A stretch of 11,866 nt of DNA from Anaerolineaceae bacterium (lineage in GTDB: Bacteria; Chloroflexota; Anaerolineae; Anaerolineales; Anaerolineaceae). The stretch covers positions 1 to 11,866 of the forward strand of contig JAQTMA010000123.1 in NCBI GenBank assembly GCA_028714615.1, written 5' to 3'. Below the pieces are notes generated by a model that had not been told where the DNA came from, did no database searches, and saw only the letters and a program-made list of their open reading frames with translations. Positions within the stretch are counted from its first letter, which is position 1, and every line of letters begins with the position of its first letter. Below, in pieces: positions 1 to 7,590 of the stretch. A program made the position numbers and the translations under genes.

Positions 1-49
1 ATGTTACGGCATTAACACCAGGCCGAGATTGCAGCAGACGACAATTCTC

Positions 50-162
50 TTCTCGCGCAGAGGCGCAGAGGCGCTGGGGAAAAAATGATTAAAAACCTCT
101 GCGCCCCTGCGCCTCCGCGCGGTGATAGAAGGTTCTCACGCAGAGGAGCGGGGGCGCGGAGG
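50..162. repeat. GC-rich inverted repeat built on an 8-bp GCGCAGAG unit
   Basis: Positions 55-71 hold two and a bit copies of the 8-bp unit GCGCAGAG. The segment 96-120 carries the same array in reverse complement: the 17 bases at 55-71 match the reverse complement of 104-120 at 15 of 17 positions. The spacer between the arms is A-rich. A direct, slightly diverged copy of the left edge follows at 133-146 (13 of 14 bases match 50-63). The arms could form a long hairpin. The open reading frames crossing it are compositionally odd and lack family signatures, so this is read as a non-coding repeat element. Its mobility class is unknown. Confidence 0.75.
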
Positions 163-605
163 GAAGGCATTTTTTGTTTTCTTCCCTCCGGAAACAAAAT
201 CCCGGGTTGGTGCTCAACCTTTCCCATATCCAATACCCGGGAGTTCCAGGTTGGGTTTCGGTTAGGCATGAGCATTCTCCCCGAATTACCGGGCTCAACC
301 TTCAACCCAACCTACAAATTCCTGTAGCCCTGGCAGGTGTGGGCCGGGGGGCAGGCGTGAAGGGCGGCGCCAGGGGTGGAGAAAGAGGGGGTCTCTTGTC
401 CTTCTTTGCGTCTAGTGGCTCTGCGCGAGAACCCACTCTTCCAATTGTCTCCCCGGGGAACGGGGTTTGGTCAAATAACCCCGATTTGGCGCGATGGGAT
501 CGGTACTTGCCTGGAGGTGGGGGTATGACCAACCCGCAACTCGGCTACAACAAATCCACTCCTTGAATGCCGGGGCGATTCCCATGTACTTGAGTTGTTA
601 GACAA
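163..605. other. Intergenic stretch without a credible gene
   Basis: No open frame here has a ribosome-binding site, a recognisable domain or plausible composition. Small structures are visible. A 10-bp perfect inverted repeat pairs 248-257 with 304-313. A 7-bp stem pairs 461-467 with 477-483 around a 9-base loop. At 419-431 a 13-base segment is the exact reverse complement of 50-62, so the repeat element upstream has an inverted echo about 370 bases away. None of the stems is followed by a T-run, so no intrinsic terminator is called. Confidence 0.6.
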
Positions 606-633
606 TTGACAGGCGCGGAACGAGGACTATAAT
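606..633 (+). promoter_or_regulatory. Near-consensus sigma70-type promoter of the BMP transporter operon
   Basis: TTGACA at 606-611 and TATAAT at 628-633 match both consensus hexamers exactly, with a 16-base spacer. The predicted transcription start is near 640, leaving an untranslated leader of about 130 bases before the lipoprotein gene. A second TTGACA at 683-688 has only weak -10 candidates about 19-21 bases downstream, so a secondary promoter is possible but poorly supported. No known riboswitch fold was recognised in the leader. It contains two small hairpins: 662-665 with 671-674, and 733-737 with 742-746, the latter ending 12 bases before the Shine-Dalgarno sequence. Confidence 0.8.
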
Positions 634-758
634 ACTACTGGTTCGGATACATGCAGCTCTTGTAAGGTGTTTACCTCTCCATTTGACAATAAGCCGGTGT
701 TGGGCTGTTTATTCTGACAACTGGCTTTACACAGGTTCGCCAACCTATTCAATTCACG

Positions 759-764
759 AAGGAG
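759..764 (+). promoter_or_regulatory. Ribosome-binding site of the BMP lipoprotein gene
   Basis: AAGGAG at 759-764 lies seven bases before the ATG at 772 and fixes that start. The following purine-rich bases extend the site. Confidence 0.85.
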
Positions 765-771
765 AAAAGAG

Positions 772-1803
772 ATGCGTAAAATTTCCCTGCTTTTTTTCGT
801 ACTTACACTCGTTATAGGACTGATCGGTGCAGGCTGTGCGCCCGCCACACCTGCGGCCACGACTGCGCCGGCTGCAGGAACCACTCCGGCTGCCAGCACC
901 TTCAAGATGGCTGCCATTTTCCCGGGCGTCATCACCGACGCGGACTATAACACCCTGGCGTATATCGGCCTGACCTCCGTACAGAGCGATCTGGGTGTCG
1001 CTACGGCTTACTCGGAGAGCGTGGCTGTACCGGACGTCGATCGCGTGATGCGCGAGTACATCGACCAGGGTTTCAATATCATTTGGACGCATGGCGGCCA
1101 ATTCATCAACCAGACTGTCGAGCTGGCCAAGGCGTTCCCGAACCTAGTCTTCATTGGCGAAGGCGACGCTGCGGTCAAAGATCCGCCCGCGAACCTGTGG
1201 GTCATCGATCGCAATTTCCACACTGGTTTCTATGCAATCGGCGCCCTGGCCGGCAAGCTCACCAAAACCGGGAAGATCGGCTACATCGCCGGGCAGACAT
1301 TGCCATTCTCCTATGCCGAAGTCCATGCTATGCAACAAGCCCTCAAGGATCAGAATTTGAAGGTCGAGCTCAAGACGGTATGGACTGGGGATTTCAATGA
1401 TCCCACCAAAGCGCGCCAGGTCGCGGATGCGATGATCGCAGATAACGTCGATGTGCTGGTCGGTTCCCTCAACCTGGGTATGTTCGGCGTATTCGAATCG
1501 GTCAAGGCTTCGGATAAATCCATCCTGGTGACGGCCAAGTACACCGATAAAAGCTCTTTCGCCCCTAAAAATGTCGTGACCTCCCTGCTCTATGATTTCA
1601 AGGGCCCGATGAAGGAAATCGTCGGCAAGATCATGAAAGGTGAGAAGGGTGGCTATTATCCATTAGGCTTTGCCACCGGCGTCGCACTGCAGTCACCGCT
1701 TCAGAACGTCCCGACGGATACACAGGCCTACATCGACGGCATCGTCAAGGACCTGAAAGACGGCAAGATTACGGTCGTAAAGGATACCACCGCGGTTAAA
1801 TGA
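772..1803 (+). CDS. BMP-family ABC transporter substrate-binding lipoprotein
   Basis: This 343-residue protein is an extracytoplasmic ligand-binding lipoprotein of the Bmp/Med/PnrA family, which captures purine nucleosides and, in some relatives, riboflavin for an ABC importer. Residues 1-21 form a lipoprotein signal peptide (MRKIS, a hydrophobic core, then IGAG) with the lipid-modified Cys at 22. A Pro/Ala/Thr-rich tether follows at about 23-43. The mature domain starts near 44. DADYN at 56-60 takes the place of the family DxSFN ligand-site motif, and GDFNDPTKA at 206-214 is also family-like. The usual GVDxDQ motif is replaced by TAKYTDKS at 254-261, so nucleoside binding should not be assumed. 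The gene has a strong Shine-Dalgarno sequence and promoter. It is seven bases upstream of the ATPase gene, as expected for the first gene of a bmp/nupPQ-like operon. Family is secure; substrate is unknown. Confidence 0.9.
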   Translation: MRKISLLFFVLTLVIGLIGAGCAPATPAATTAPAAGTTPAASTFKMAAIFPGVITDADYNTLAYIGLTSVQSDLGVATAYSESVAVPDVDRVMREYIDQGFNIIWTHGGQFINQTVELAKAFPNLVFIGEGDAAVKDPPANLWVIDRNFHTGFYAIGALAGKLTKTGKIGYIAGQTLPFSYAEVHAMQQALKDQNLKVELKTVWTGDFNDPTKARQVADAMIADNVDVLVGSLNLGMFGVFESVKASDKSILVTAKYTDKSSFAPKNVVTSLLYDFKGPMKEIVGKIMKGEKGGYYPLGFATGVALQSPLQNVPTDTQAYIDGIVKDLKDGKITVVKDTTAVK

Positions 1804-1810
1804 CGGATCA

Positions 1811-3367
1811 ATGACAGAAGCTGGTTCAACCATTCTTGAAATGAGGGGCGTGCACAAATCCTTCGGGACGAGTGCCGCCCTTAATCATGTCCAGTTCGAG
1901 CTGAAAGCCTGTGAAATTCACGGGCTGCTCGGTGGAAACGGTGCTGGCAAAACCACCTTGATGAACATTCTGTACGGTCTCTACCGCATGGACTCAGGCG
2001 AAATTGTCTTGCACGATCAACCGGTGGAAATCCTGTCGCCACGGGATGCTATCCAGCACGGCATTGGGATGGTCCACCAACACTTCCTTCAAATCCAGAA
2101 TTTCTCAGTCATTGAAAATGTCGTTCTGGGCAGCGAGATCAAGAACAAGCTGACCATGAACCTGGAAGCTGAAGAGAAGAAATTGCGTGAGCTGTGCGAG
2201 CGTTTTGGACTGGAGATCGACCTGGACTCCGTCGTGGAAGACTTACCGATGGGGACGCGCCAGAAGGTGGAGATCCTCAAAGCCCTCTATCGTGGGGTCG
2301 AGGTCCTCATCCTGGATGAGCCAACCACCAATTTGACTCCCCAGGAGGTGGATGATCTCTTCCAATCCCTGCGGGTGATGGTCACAGCCGGGATGAGCAT
2401 CGTCTTCATCACCCACAAGCTGCGTGAGGTCTTGAGTGTGTGCGACCGGATCAGCGTTTTGCGCAACGGTGAAAACGTCCTAACACTCAAACGCAGTGAA
2501 GCCACGGAAGAGGCGTTTATCCGTGGTATGGTGGGCGATGAGATGAAGATCGAAGACAGCGTAATCTTCGCAGAGGTTGACAAGGTCCTCATTGAGCGCG
2601 AGGTGGGTGAGCGCAGCGTGCTCAACATGGAGCGTGTTTGCCTGACCACCTCGGACAACCTGCCTGCCCTGAATAACATTACGCTCGAAATCCACGAGAA
2701 AGAAATTCTGGGGATCGCAGGTGTGGCAGGCAACGGCCAACGGGAACTGGCCGAGGTCATCTTTGGGGTTCAGCCGGCAACCAGCGGGACGATCCTCCTG
2801 AACGGGGAAGAGATCAACGGTAAAGCCACCCAAGAGCTGCTCGCGGAGGGCATCGCGTATATCCCTGAAGATCGCATGCACGATGGGTTTTTACCCAAGG
2901 GTAACCTGGCGCAAAACTTGATCCTGGGTCATCACAAGCAAGAACCCTACAGCGCCAAAGGTTTTATGAATTGGAAGAAGGTCTTTGCGATGTCTTGGGA
3001 TCTTATCCGGCAGTACAACATCAAAACTTCCGGACCTGGCGAGGCGGGTGGGAACCTGTCGGGTGGCAATATCCAACGCGTCCTGATCGCCCGGGCGTTC
3101 TCTCGCCCATCGAAGTTGTTGATCATGCACAATCCTACCCGGGGACTGGATATCCCCTCGATGGACTTTGTGTATAACCGGCTGCTGGAGCGGAAACAGC
3201 AGGGCACAGGCATCATTCTATTATCGGAAAACCTGGATGAACTGCTGTTACTGTGTGACCGCATTGCTGTCGTTTACCGGGGTGAGATCGTCGGCGTGCT
3301 CGAGCGCAATAAGTTCGAAAAATATGAGATCGGGAGAATGATGAGCGGTGTCAGAACGAACGACTGA
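1811..3367 (+). CDS. BMP/nucleoside-type ABC importer ATPase with two fused nucleotide-binding domains
   Basis: This 518-residue protein is the cytoplasmic motor of the importer, with two ABC domains in tandem as in YufO/NupO, RfuB and RbsA relatives. Domain 1 has Walker A GGNGAGKTT at 41-49, Q-loop Gln90, a signature-position LPMGTRQ at 145-151 (degenerate), Walker B ILDEP at 167-171 and H-loop His202. Domain 2 has a degenerate Walker A at 304-311 (GVAGNGQR, no Lys), a consensus LSGGN signature at 416-420, and a Walker B position reading IMHNPT, without the Asp-Glu pair. This pattern implies one complete and one inactive ATP site. The start follows the lipoprotein stop by seven bases with only a weak GGA motif, so translation probably depends on coupling. 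The gene overlaps the next one by 20 bases. Length and motif pattern are typical; the transported substrate is not determined. Confidence 0.93.
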   Translation: MTEAGSTILEMRGVHKSFGTSAALNHVQFELKACEIHGLLGGNGAGKTTLMNILYGLYRMDSGEIVLHDQPVEILSPRDAIQHGIGMVHQHFLQIQNFSVIENVVLGSEIKNKLTMNLEAEEKKLRELCERFGLEIDLDSVVEDLPMGTRQKVEILKALYRGVEVLILDEPTTNLTPQEVDDLFQSLRVMVTAGMSIVFITHKLREVLSVCDRISVLRNGENVLTLKRSEATEEAFIRGMVGDEMKIEDSVIFAEVDKVLIEREVGERSVLNMERVCLTTSDNLPALNNITLEIHEKEILGIAGVAGNGQRELAEVIFGVQPATSGTILLNGEEINGKATQELLAEGIAYIPEDRMHDGFLPKGNLAQNLILGHHKQEPYSAKGFMNWKKVFAMSWDLIRQYNIKTSGPGEAGGNLSGGNIQRVLIARAFSRPSKLLIMHNPTRGLDIPSMDFVYNRLLERKQQGTGIILLSENLDELLLLCDRIAVVYRGEIVGVLERNKFEKYEIGRMMSGVRTND

Positions 3368-4409
3368 AATCACTCCGAAACCCGGATGGAGAATGGACGC
3401 GCTGGCTCGCCAGCTCGCTCCTTACGGTATTGCTGTTGTAGCTTCATTGGTCGCGGTAGGTATCATCATTGCAGCCATGGGCTACGATGTGCTGCGCGCC
3501 TACACAACCATTCTCTTCACCTCTTTCCGCACCCCCAACGGCTTCATCCAGACACTGCTCAAGTTTGTTCCATTGACCTTGCAGGCGCTGGCGTTTACTG
3601 TGCCCCTGGCGGCTGGTAAATTTAACATTGGCGGCGAAGGCCAGCTCATCGTCGGTGGGATCGGCGCCGCAGCGGTGGGCATCATATTCCCTTACTTGCC
3701 CCCGGTGGTGCTGATTCCGTTGATCCTCCTGGCCGGAATCATCTGTGGCGGCATTTGGGGGTTGATCCCGGGCTGGTTGCTCTATCGCTTCCAGATCAAC
3801 GAGATCCTCACGACCGTCTTATTGAATTTCATTTCCTTCAGCTTGATCGACTACGTGGCCACCGAAGTTTGGCCGGATACGTCCGCCGGTCACCCGATGA
3901 CCATCCCGATTGGGTCGAACGGTTTCCTGCCCATGCTGGTGTCCAATCCACCGCTGCACTCAGGCTTGATTCTGGCGATCCTGGTAGCCGTTGGGGTGTA
4001 CATCTACACCAATCGCACGACCAGCGGGTATGAATTGATCGCGACAGGCGCCAACGCACGCGCTTCCCGGGTCTTTGGCATCCATACCAGCACCATGTTT
4101 GTGCTGGCCCTCGTCATTGCCGGCGCTCTCGGCGGACTCTCAGGCGCCATCGAGGTGGCAGGGGGACGGCATAACCTGATCGTGGGGATGCAGTCCAACT
4201 TCCTGGTGCTGGGCTTGATCATTGGATTGATTGCTCGCGGAAACAACCTGGCGGTGCCTTTCGTGGCTTTCTTCATCGCGGTATTGGAGGTGGGATCCAG
4301 CGCCATGCAGCGTACCATCGGCATCCCCGGGGAGATGTCGTTGATCATCGAAGCGTTGGTATTGGTATTTGTGTTGTTATCCGACGTGGTTCGGATCAGG
4401 AAGCGCTAG
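3348..4409 (+). CDS. BMP/nucleoside-type ABC importer permease 1 (YufP/NupP-like)
   Basis: This integral membrane subunit of 353 residues belongs to the BPD_transp_2 family. It has roughly eight to ten hydrophobic segments. The first spans about residues 25-45, after a short charged N-terminus. Family motifs are FNIGGEGQ at 92-99, INEILTT at 150-156 and the cytoplasmic coupling segment YELIATGANARASRVFG at 228-244. The start is taken as GTG at 3348, which overlaps the ATPase gene by 20 bases and has GGGAG about 11 bases upstream. An ATG at 3393 (residue 16) would avoid the overlap and still keep all membrane segments, so the exact start is uncertain. It pairs with the second permease six bases downstream to form the heterodimeric channel. 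Confidence 0.92.
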   Translation: MSERTTEITPKPGWRMDALARQLAPYGIAVVASLVAVGIIIAAMGYDVLRAYTTILFTSFRTPNGFIQTLLKFVPLTLQALAFTVPLAAGKFNIGGEGQLIVGGIGAAAVGIIFPYLPPVVLIPLILLAGIICGGIWGLIPGWLLYRFQINEILTTVLLNFISFSLIDYVATEVWPDTSAGHPMTIPIGSNGFLPMLVSNPPLHSGLILAILVAVGVYIYTNRTTSGYELIATGANARASRVFGIHTSTMFVLALVIAGALGGLSGAIEVAGGRHNLIVGMQSNFLVLGLIIGLIARGNNLAVPFVAFFIAVLEVGSSAMQRTIGIPGEMSLIIEALVLVFVLLSDVVRIRKR

Positions 4410-4415
4410 GCGTCG

Positions 4416-5360
4416 ATGGGAAATCTCGAATTAATCATACTGGCCTTTATTAAGCTGCTGCTGCTCAGCATGGTACCCTACGTGTTAGCTGCCCAGGGAA
4501 CGATGCTGGGTGGGCGTACCGGGGTATTCAACGTTGCCCAGGAAGGCATCATGTTGGTGAGCGCTTCGGTGGGCTTCCTGGTAGCCTATAAAACCAGCAG
4601 CCTGACCACGGGCGCCATCAGCGCCGTGCTCACCGGTGGAATTTTCGGCCTGGCGCTGGCGTATTTCACCACGACGTTGAAAATGGATCAGTTCGTGATC
4701 GGCCTGGCTTTGTTTTTCCTGGGCGTTGGTCTCTCTACCTTGCTGCCCAAGCTGGTGATCGGCATTACGCTCAACCCGCCCTTGATCCCCACGCTGAAGG
4801 ACCTCCCCATCCCATTCCTTAGCCAGATTCCGGTGATCGGTCCGGTCTTGTTCAACCAAAACATCCTGGTGTATGTTTCGATCTTGCTGTCGATCTTCCT
4901 TTGGTATTTCCTATTCAAAACCAGCTACGGGCTGGAGCTACGCTCGGTAGGAGAGAATCCTATGGCAGCCGACAGCCTGGGCGTGAACGTGGTGCGCAGC
5001 CGCTATTTCACGTCGATCGTAGGGGGAATGCTGATGGGTTTGGCGGGCGTCTATTTGCCGATGGTGTATACCGGTACCTTCACTGCCGACATGGTGCGCG
5101 GGCGTGGATGGATCGCCATCGCCCTGACCTTCTTCGGCGGATGGAGCCCGATCCCGATCTTCTTCGGTTCGCTGTTCTTTGCAGCCATCGACGTGCTGGC
5201 CTCGCAAGCGCAAGTTGGCGGCATCGCGATCCCCTACCAGTTCCTGCAAATGCTGCCGTTCATCGCGACCATCCTGGTGATGATGGTGTCGTTCCGCCGC
5301 GCGCGCGTCCCGGGATACCTGGGTCAGAACTACGATCGGGAAAAGCGGACAGTCGTTTAG
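4416..5360 (+). CDS. BMP/nucleoside-type ABC importer permease 2 (YufQ/NupQ-like)
   Basis: This 314-residue integral membrane protein is the second half of the importer channel. Family landmarks are GRTGVFNVAQEGIML at 33-47, the coupling segment YGLELRSVGENPMAADSLGV at 171-190 and GRGWIAIAL at 229-237. Hydrophobic segments run through most of the chain, with a basic, soluble C-terminus from about 294. The ATG is six bases after the first permease stop, with only AGG nearby as a Shine-Dalgarno sequence, consistent with translational coupling. It is the last gene of the operon and ends 51 bases from the converging formate dehydrogenase gene. No hairpin with a T-run is visible in that gap, so the terminator is not identified. 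Confidence 0.92.
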   Translation: MGNLELIILAFIKLLLLSMVPYVLAAQGTMLGGRTGVFNVAQEGIMLVSASVGFLVAYKTSSLTTGAISAVLTGGIFGLALAYFTTTLKMDQFVIGLALFFLGVGLSTLLPKLVIGITLNPPLIPTLKDLPIPFLSQIPVIGPVLFNQNILVYVSILLSIFLWYFLFKTSYGLELRSVGENPMAADSLGVNVVRSRYFTSIVGGMLMGLAGVYLPMVYTGTFTADMVRGRGWIAIALTFFGGWSPIPIFFGSLFFAAIDVLASQAQVGGIAIPYQFLQMLPFIATILVMMVSFRRARVPGYLGQNYDREKRTVV

Positions 5361-5411
5361 AGAATAGCTTAACCCCGCTGCATGTGATTGGCCTATCCTG
5401 ATCACGGTTCC

Positions 5412-7574
5412 TTAATACCTTCCCCGCTCTTCGGGCTGGACCGGGCAAATCAGCTCGGCTTCACTGGCGAGAATGATGCGCACAGCGCAAGCTTTATATT
5501 CCGGGATCAATGCTTGCGGGTCAACCGCATCAATGGTCAGTAAGTTGGCGGCTGCCTCAGAAAAGTGGAAAGGAATAAAGACCACGCCGGGTGTGGTCTT
5601 TTCCGTCACGGTGGCGCGCAGGACGATCGAACCGCGCCGCGATGTGACGCGGACGGGCTGCCCGGTATGGATGGACAGGGAAGCAGCGTCAGTGGGGTTG
5701 ATCTCCACGAGCGCTTCGGGGTAGAGTTCGTTCAGGTCTGAGTTACGGGTGAGCGAACCGCCATGCCAGTGCTCCAGCACCCGCCCGGTGGTGAGAATCA
5801 AGGGATACTCGGCGTCCGGCATCTCCACCGAGGGATGGTAGTCAAGCGGGTGGAACTTGCCCCTGCCGCGGGGGAAGTCGTGCGTAAATAAATACGGAGT
5901 GCCGGGATGGTGGTCGTCCCACACCGGGGTCTGCAGGCCTTCGTCCTCGATGCGCCCGTATTTGACGCCAGCGTACTCGGGAACCAGGCTGGCCATTTCT
6001 TCCAGAATTTCCGATGGGTGGGTGTAGTTCCAGCCGGCGGATTGCGGGCGACCCAGACGCTGCTCGATACGGCGGGCCAGGTCGCACACGATCTGCCAAT
6101 CTGCCCGGGCTTGCCCGCGTGGGGGAATTGCCTGGCGCACGCGCTGTACACGCCGGTCTGTGTTGGTGAAGGTACCCTCCTTTTCTGCCCAGGATGTAGC
6201 TGGCAGAAATACGTCCGCATAGGCTCCGGTTTCGTTGATGAACAGGTCTTGGGCGACCAGGAACTCCAACTGTTCGATCTCCTGGCGAGTATGGTTCAGG
6301 TTGGGTTCCGACATCATCGGGTTCTCGCCCATCACCAACAGTGCACGCACCCCACCAGCTCCTACCGAGCCGAGGATTTCGGTGGTGGTCAGGCCGAGCT
6401 GGCGATTGAGGCCACCCGGCTCGATATTCCAGGCTTGCTCGAACTTGGTCGCAGCCGCTTCGGTATCTACGCGTTGGTAACCGGGGTAGTGCCAGGGCAT
6501 CACCCCCGAATCGGAAGTGCCTTGCACGTTGTTTTGACCACGCAGTGGGTTCAGCCCGGTACCCTCCCGTCCAATTTGCCCGGTGAGCAATGCCAGGTGA
6601 ATAAGCGCCATAGCGTTATCGGTGCCGTGCGAGTGCTCGGGGATGCCCAACGCCCAGTAGATGGCCGCGTTCTTGGCGGTGGCGTACAGGCGTGCGGCTT
6701 CAATAATCTGATTGCGGTCCACTCCCGAGATCTGTTCGGCATATTCCGGCGTAAACTTCTCCATCGATTCGCGGAAGGCATCGAAGTTCTCGGTGCGTTC
6801 GCGAATGAAGGTTTCATTGTACAGGTGCTCTTTCAGGATGACGTTCGCCATCGCTGAGAAGACCGGCACGTCCGTCCCAGGTTTCTCGGGCAGCCACAGC
6901 GCGGCGTAATTGACCATCTCCACGCGGCGCGGGTCGACCACGATCAGCTTCGCCCCATGCTTCCGGACGGCGGCTTTCATTTGCAGCGCGATGATGGGGT
7001 GGGTCTCGGCAGTGTTCGAGCCGGTGATGATGAAGACATCGTTGTGAATCACTTCAGCGGCGGTGTTGCTCATGGCGGAAGACCCGACTGCCATTTGCAA
7101 GGCGACGACGCTGCCGGCGTGGCACAAGCGGGTGCAGTGGTCGATGTTATTGGAGCGGAAGAGGGCGCGGAAGAGCTTCTGCAACAGGTAGTTATCTTCA
7201 TTGGTGGCCTTGGCGCAGCCATAGGTGGCCAGGGCGTGCGCCCCATCCCGCCGGTATATGGCGACCAGGTGGTCGGCGACCATTTCTAGTGCTACGTCCC
7301 AGGAGACCGGCTGCCATTGCTCCAGGTCGAACGCCTGGATGCGCGCTCCGGGCTTCTGCGGTATCTTCCGCACCAGGGGAGTGGTCACGCGCTTCGAGCT
7401 GTAAATGAAATCATAACCGTAGCGGCCCTTCACGCACAAATCCCCGTGGTTGACGACCGCATCGAAGGGAGAGGTGACCTTGTAGATAAAATCGCCCTGG
7501 ACGTGCAGCTCCAGCTTGCAACCCACCCCGCAGTAGGGGCAGGTGGTAGTTACAACGCGGTCAGAGTAAATCAT
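5412..7574 (-). CDS. fdhA: Formate dehydrogenase catalytic (alpha) subunit, Cys-type, bis-MGD
   Basis: This 720-residue enzyme of the DMSO-reductase superfamily would oxidise formate to CO2 at a Mo- or W-bis-MGD centre, or run in reverse. An N-terminal [4Fe-4S] site is C12-x2-C15-x3-C19-x27-C47, followed by Lys49. The metal ligand is Cys151 in RLCHA, followed by catalytic His152. Its codon at 7124-7122 is TGC, so this is not a selenoprotein. The conserved Arg345 lies in NPLRGQNNVQG (342-352). The C-terminal cofactor-binding domain has LTTGRVLEHWHGG. Length matches FdhF-type enzymes, and the NuoG-like N-terminal extension of FdsA is absent, being encoded separately upstream. The start at 7574 is chosen because GGAGG lies four bases before it and the protein then opens with MIYSDRVVTTTCPYCG. 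The frame stays open a further 56 codons only through repeat DNA. Confidence 0.95.
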   Translation of the reverse strand: MIYSDRVVTTTCPYCGVGCKLELHVQGDFIYKVTSPFDAVVNHGDLCVKGRYGYDFIYSSKRVTTPLVRKIPQKPGARIQAFDLEQWQPVSWDVALEMVADHLVAIYRRDGAHALATYGCAKATNEDNYLLQKLFRALFRSNNIDHCTRLCHAGSVVALQMAVGSSAMSNTAAEVIHNDVFIITGSNTAETHPIIALQMKAAVRKHGAKLIVVDPRRVEMVNYAALWLPEKPGTDVPVFSAMANVILKEHLYNETFIRERTENFDAFRESMEKFTPEYAEQISGVDRNQIIEAARLYATAKNAAIYWALGIPEHSHGTDNAMALIHLALLTGQIGREGTGLNPLRGQNNVQGTSDSGVMPWHYPGYQRVDTEAAATKFEQAWNIEPGGLNRQLGLTTTEILGSVGAGGVRALLVMGENPMMSEPNLNHTRQEIEQLEFLVAQDLFINETGAYADVFLPATSWAEKEGTFTNTDRRVQRVRQAIPPRGQARADWQIVCDLARRIEQRLGRPQSAGWNYTHPSEILEEMASLVPEYAGVKYGRIEDEGLQTPVWDDHHPGTPYLFTHDFPRGRGKFHPLDYHPSVEMPDAEYPLILTTGRVLEHWHGGSLTRNSDLNELYPEALVEINPTDAASLSIHTGQPVRVTSRRGSIVLRATVTEKTTPGVVFIPFHFSEAAANLLTIDAVDPQALIPEYKACAVRIILASEAELICPVQPEERGRY

Positions 7575-7583
7575 CGGACCTCC
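7575..7583 (-). promoter_or_regulatory. Ribosome-binding site that fixes the fdhA start
   Basis: On the minus strand GGAGG (7583-7579) is followed by TCCG and then the ATG at 7574. The same arrangement, GGAGGT followed by three bases and ATG, precedes the first gene of the operon. It supports the internal start over an upstream ATG at 7742 that lies inside repeat DNA. Confidence 0.85.
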
Positions 7584-7590
7584 AATATCT

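Noticed and set aside
461..483. Intrinsic terminator at the 7-bp stem
   Set aside because: No T-run follows the stem on either strand and no gene is seen upstream in the window.
174..566. 130-residue plus-strand open frame, and the overlapping frames at 12-305, 85-327 and 302-532
   Set aside because: They translate repeat DNA or lack a ribosome-binding site and any domain; composition is Gly/Arg/Pro-rich in both strands.
5361..5411. Bidirectional terminator between the converging operons
   Set aside because: No stem longer than a few bases with flanking A or T runs could be found in the 51-base gap.
5907..6857. 316-residue plus-strand open frame
   Set aside because: It lies antisense to fdhA, which has complete family motifs; it has no ribosome-binding site or recognised domain.
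7122..7124. Possible selenocysteine at the formate dehydrogenase metal ligand
   Set aside because: The codon is TGC (Cys151), not TGA, and the frame is uninterrupted.
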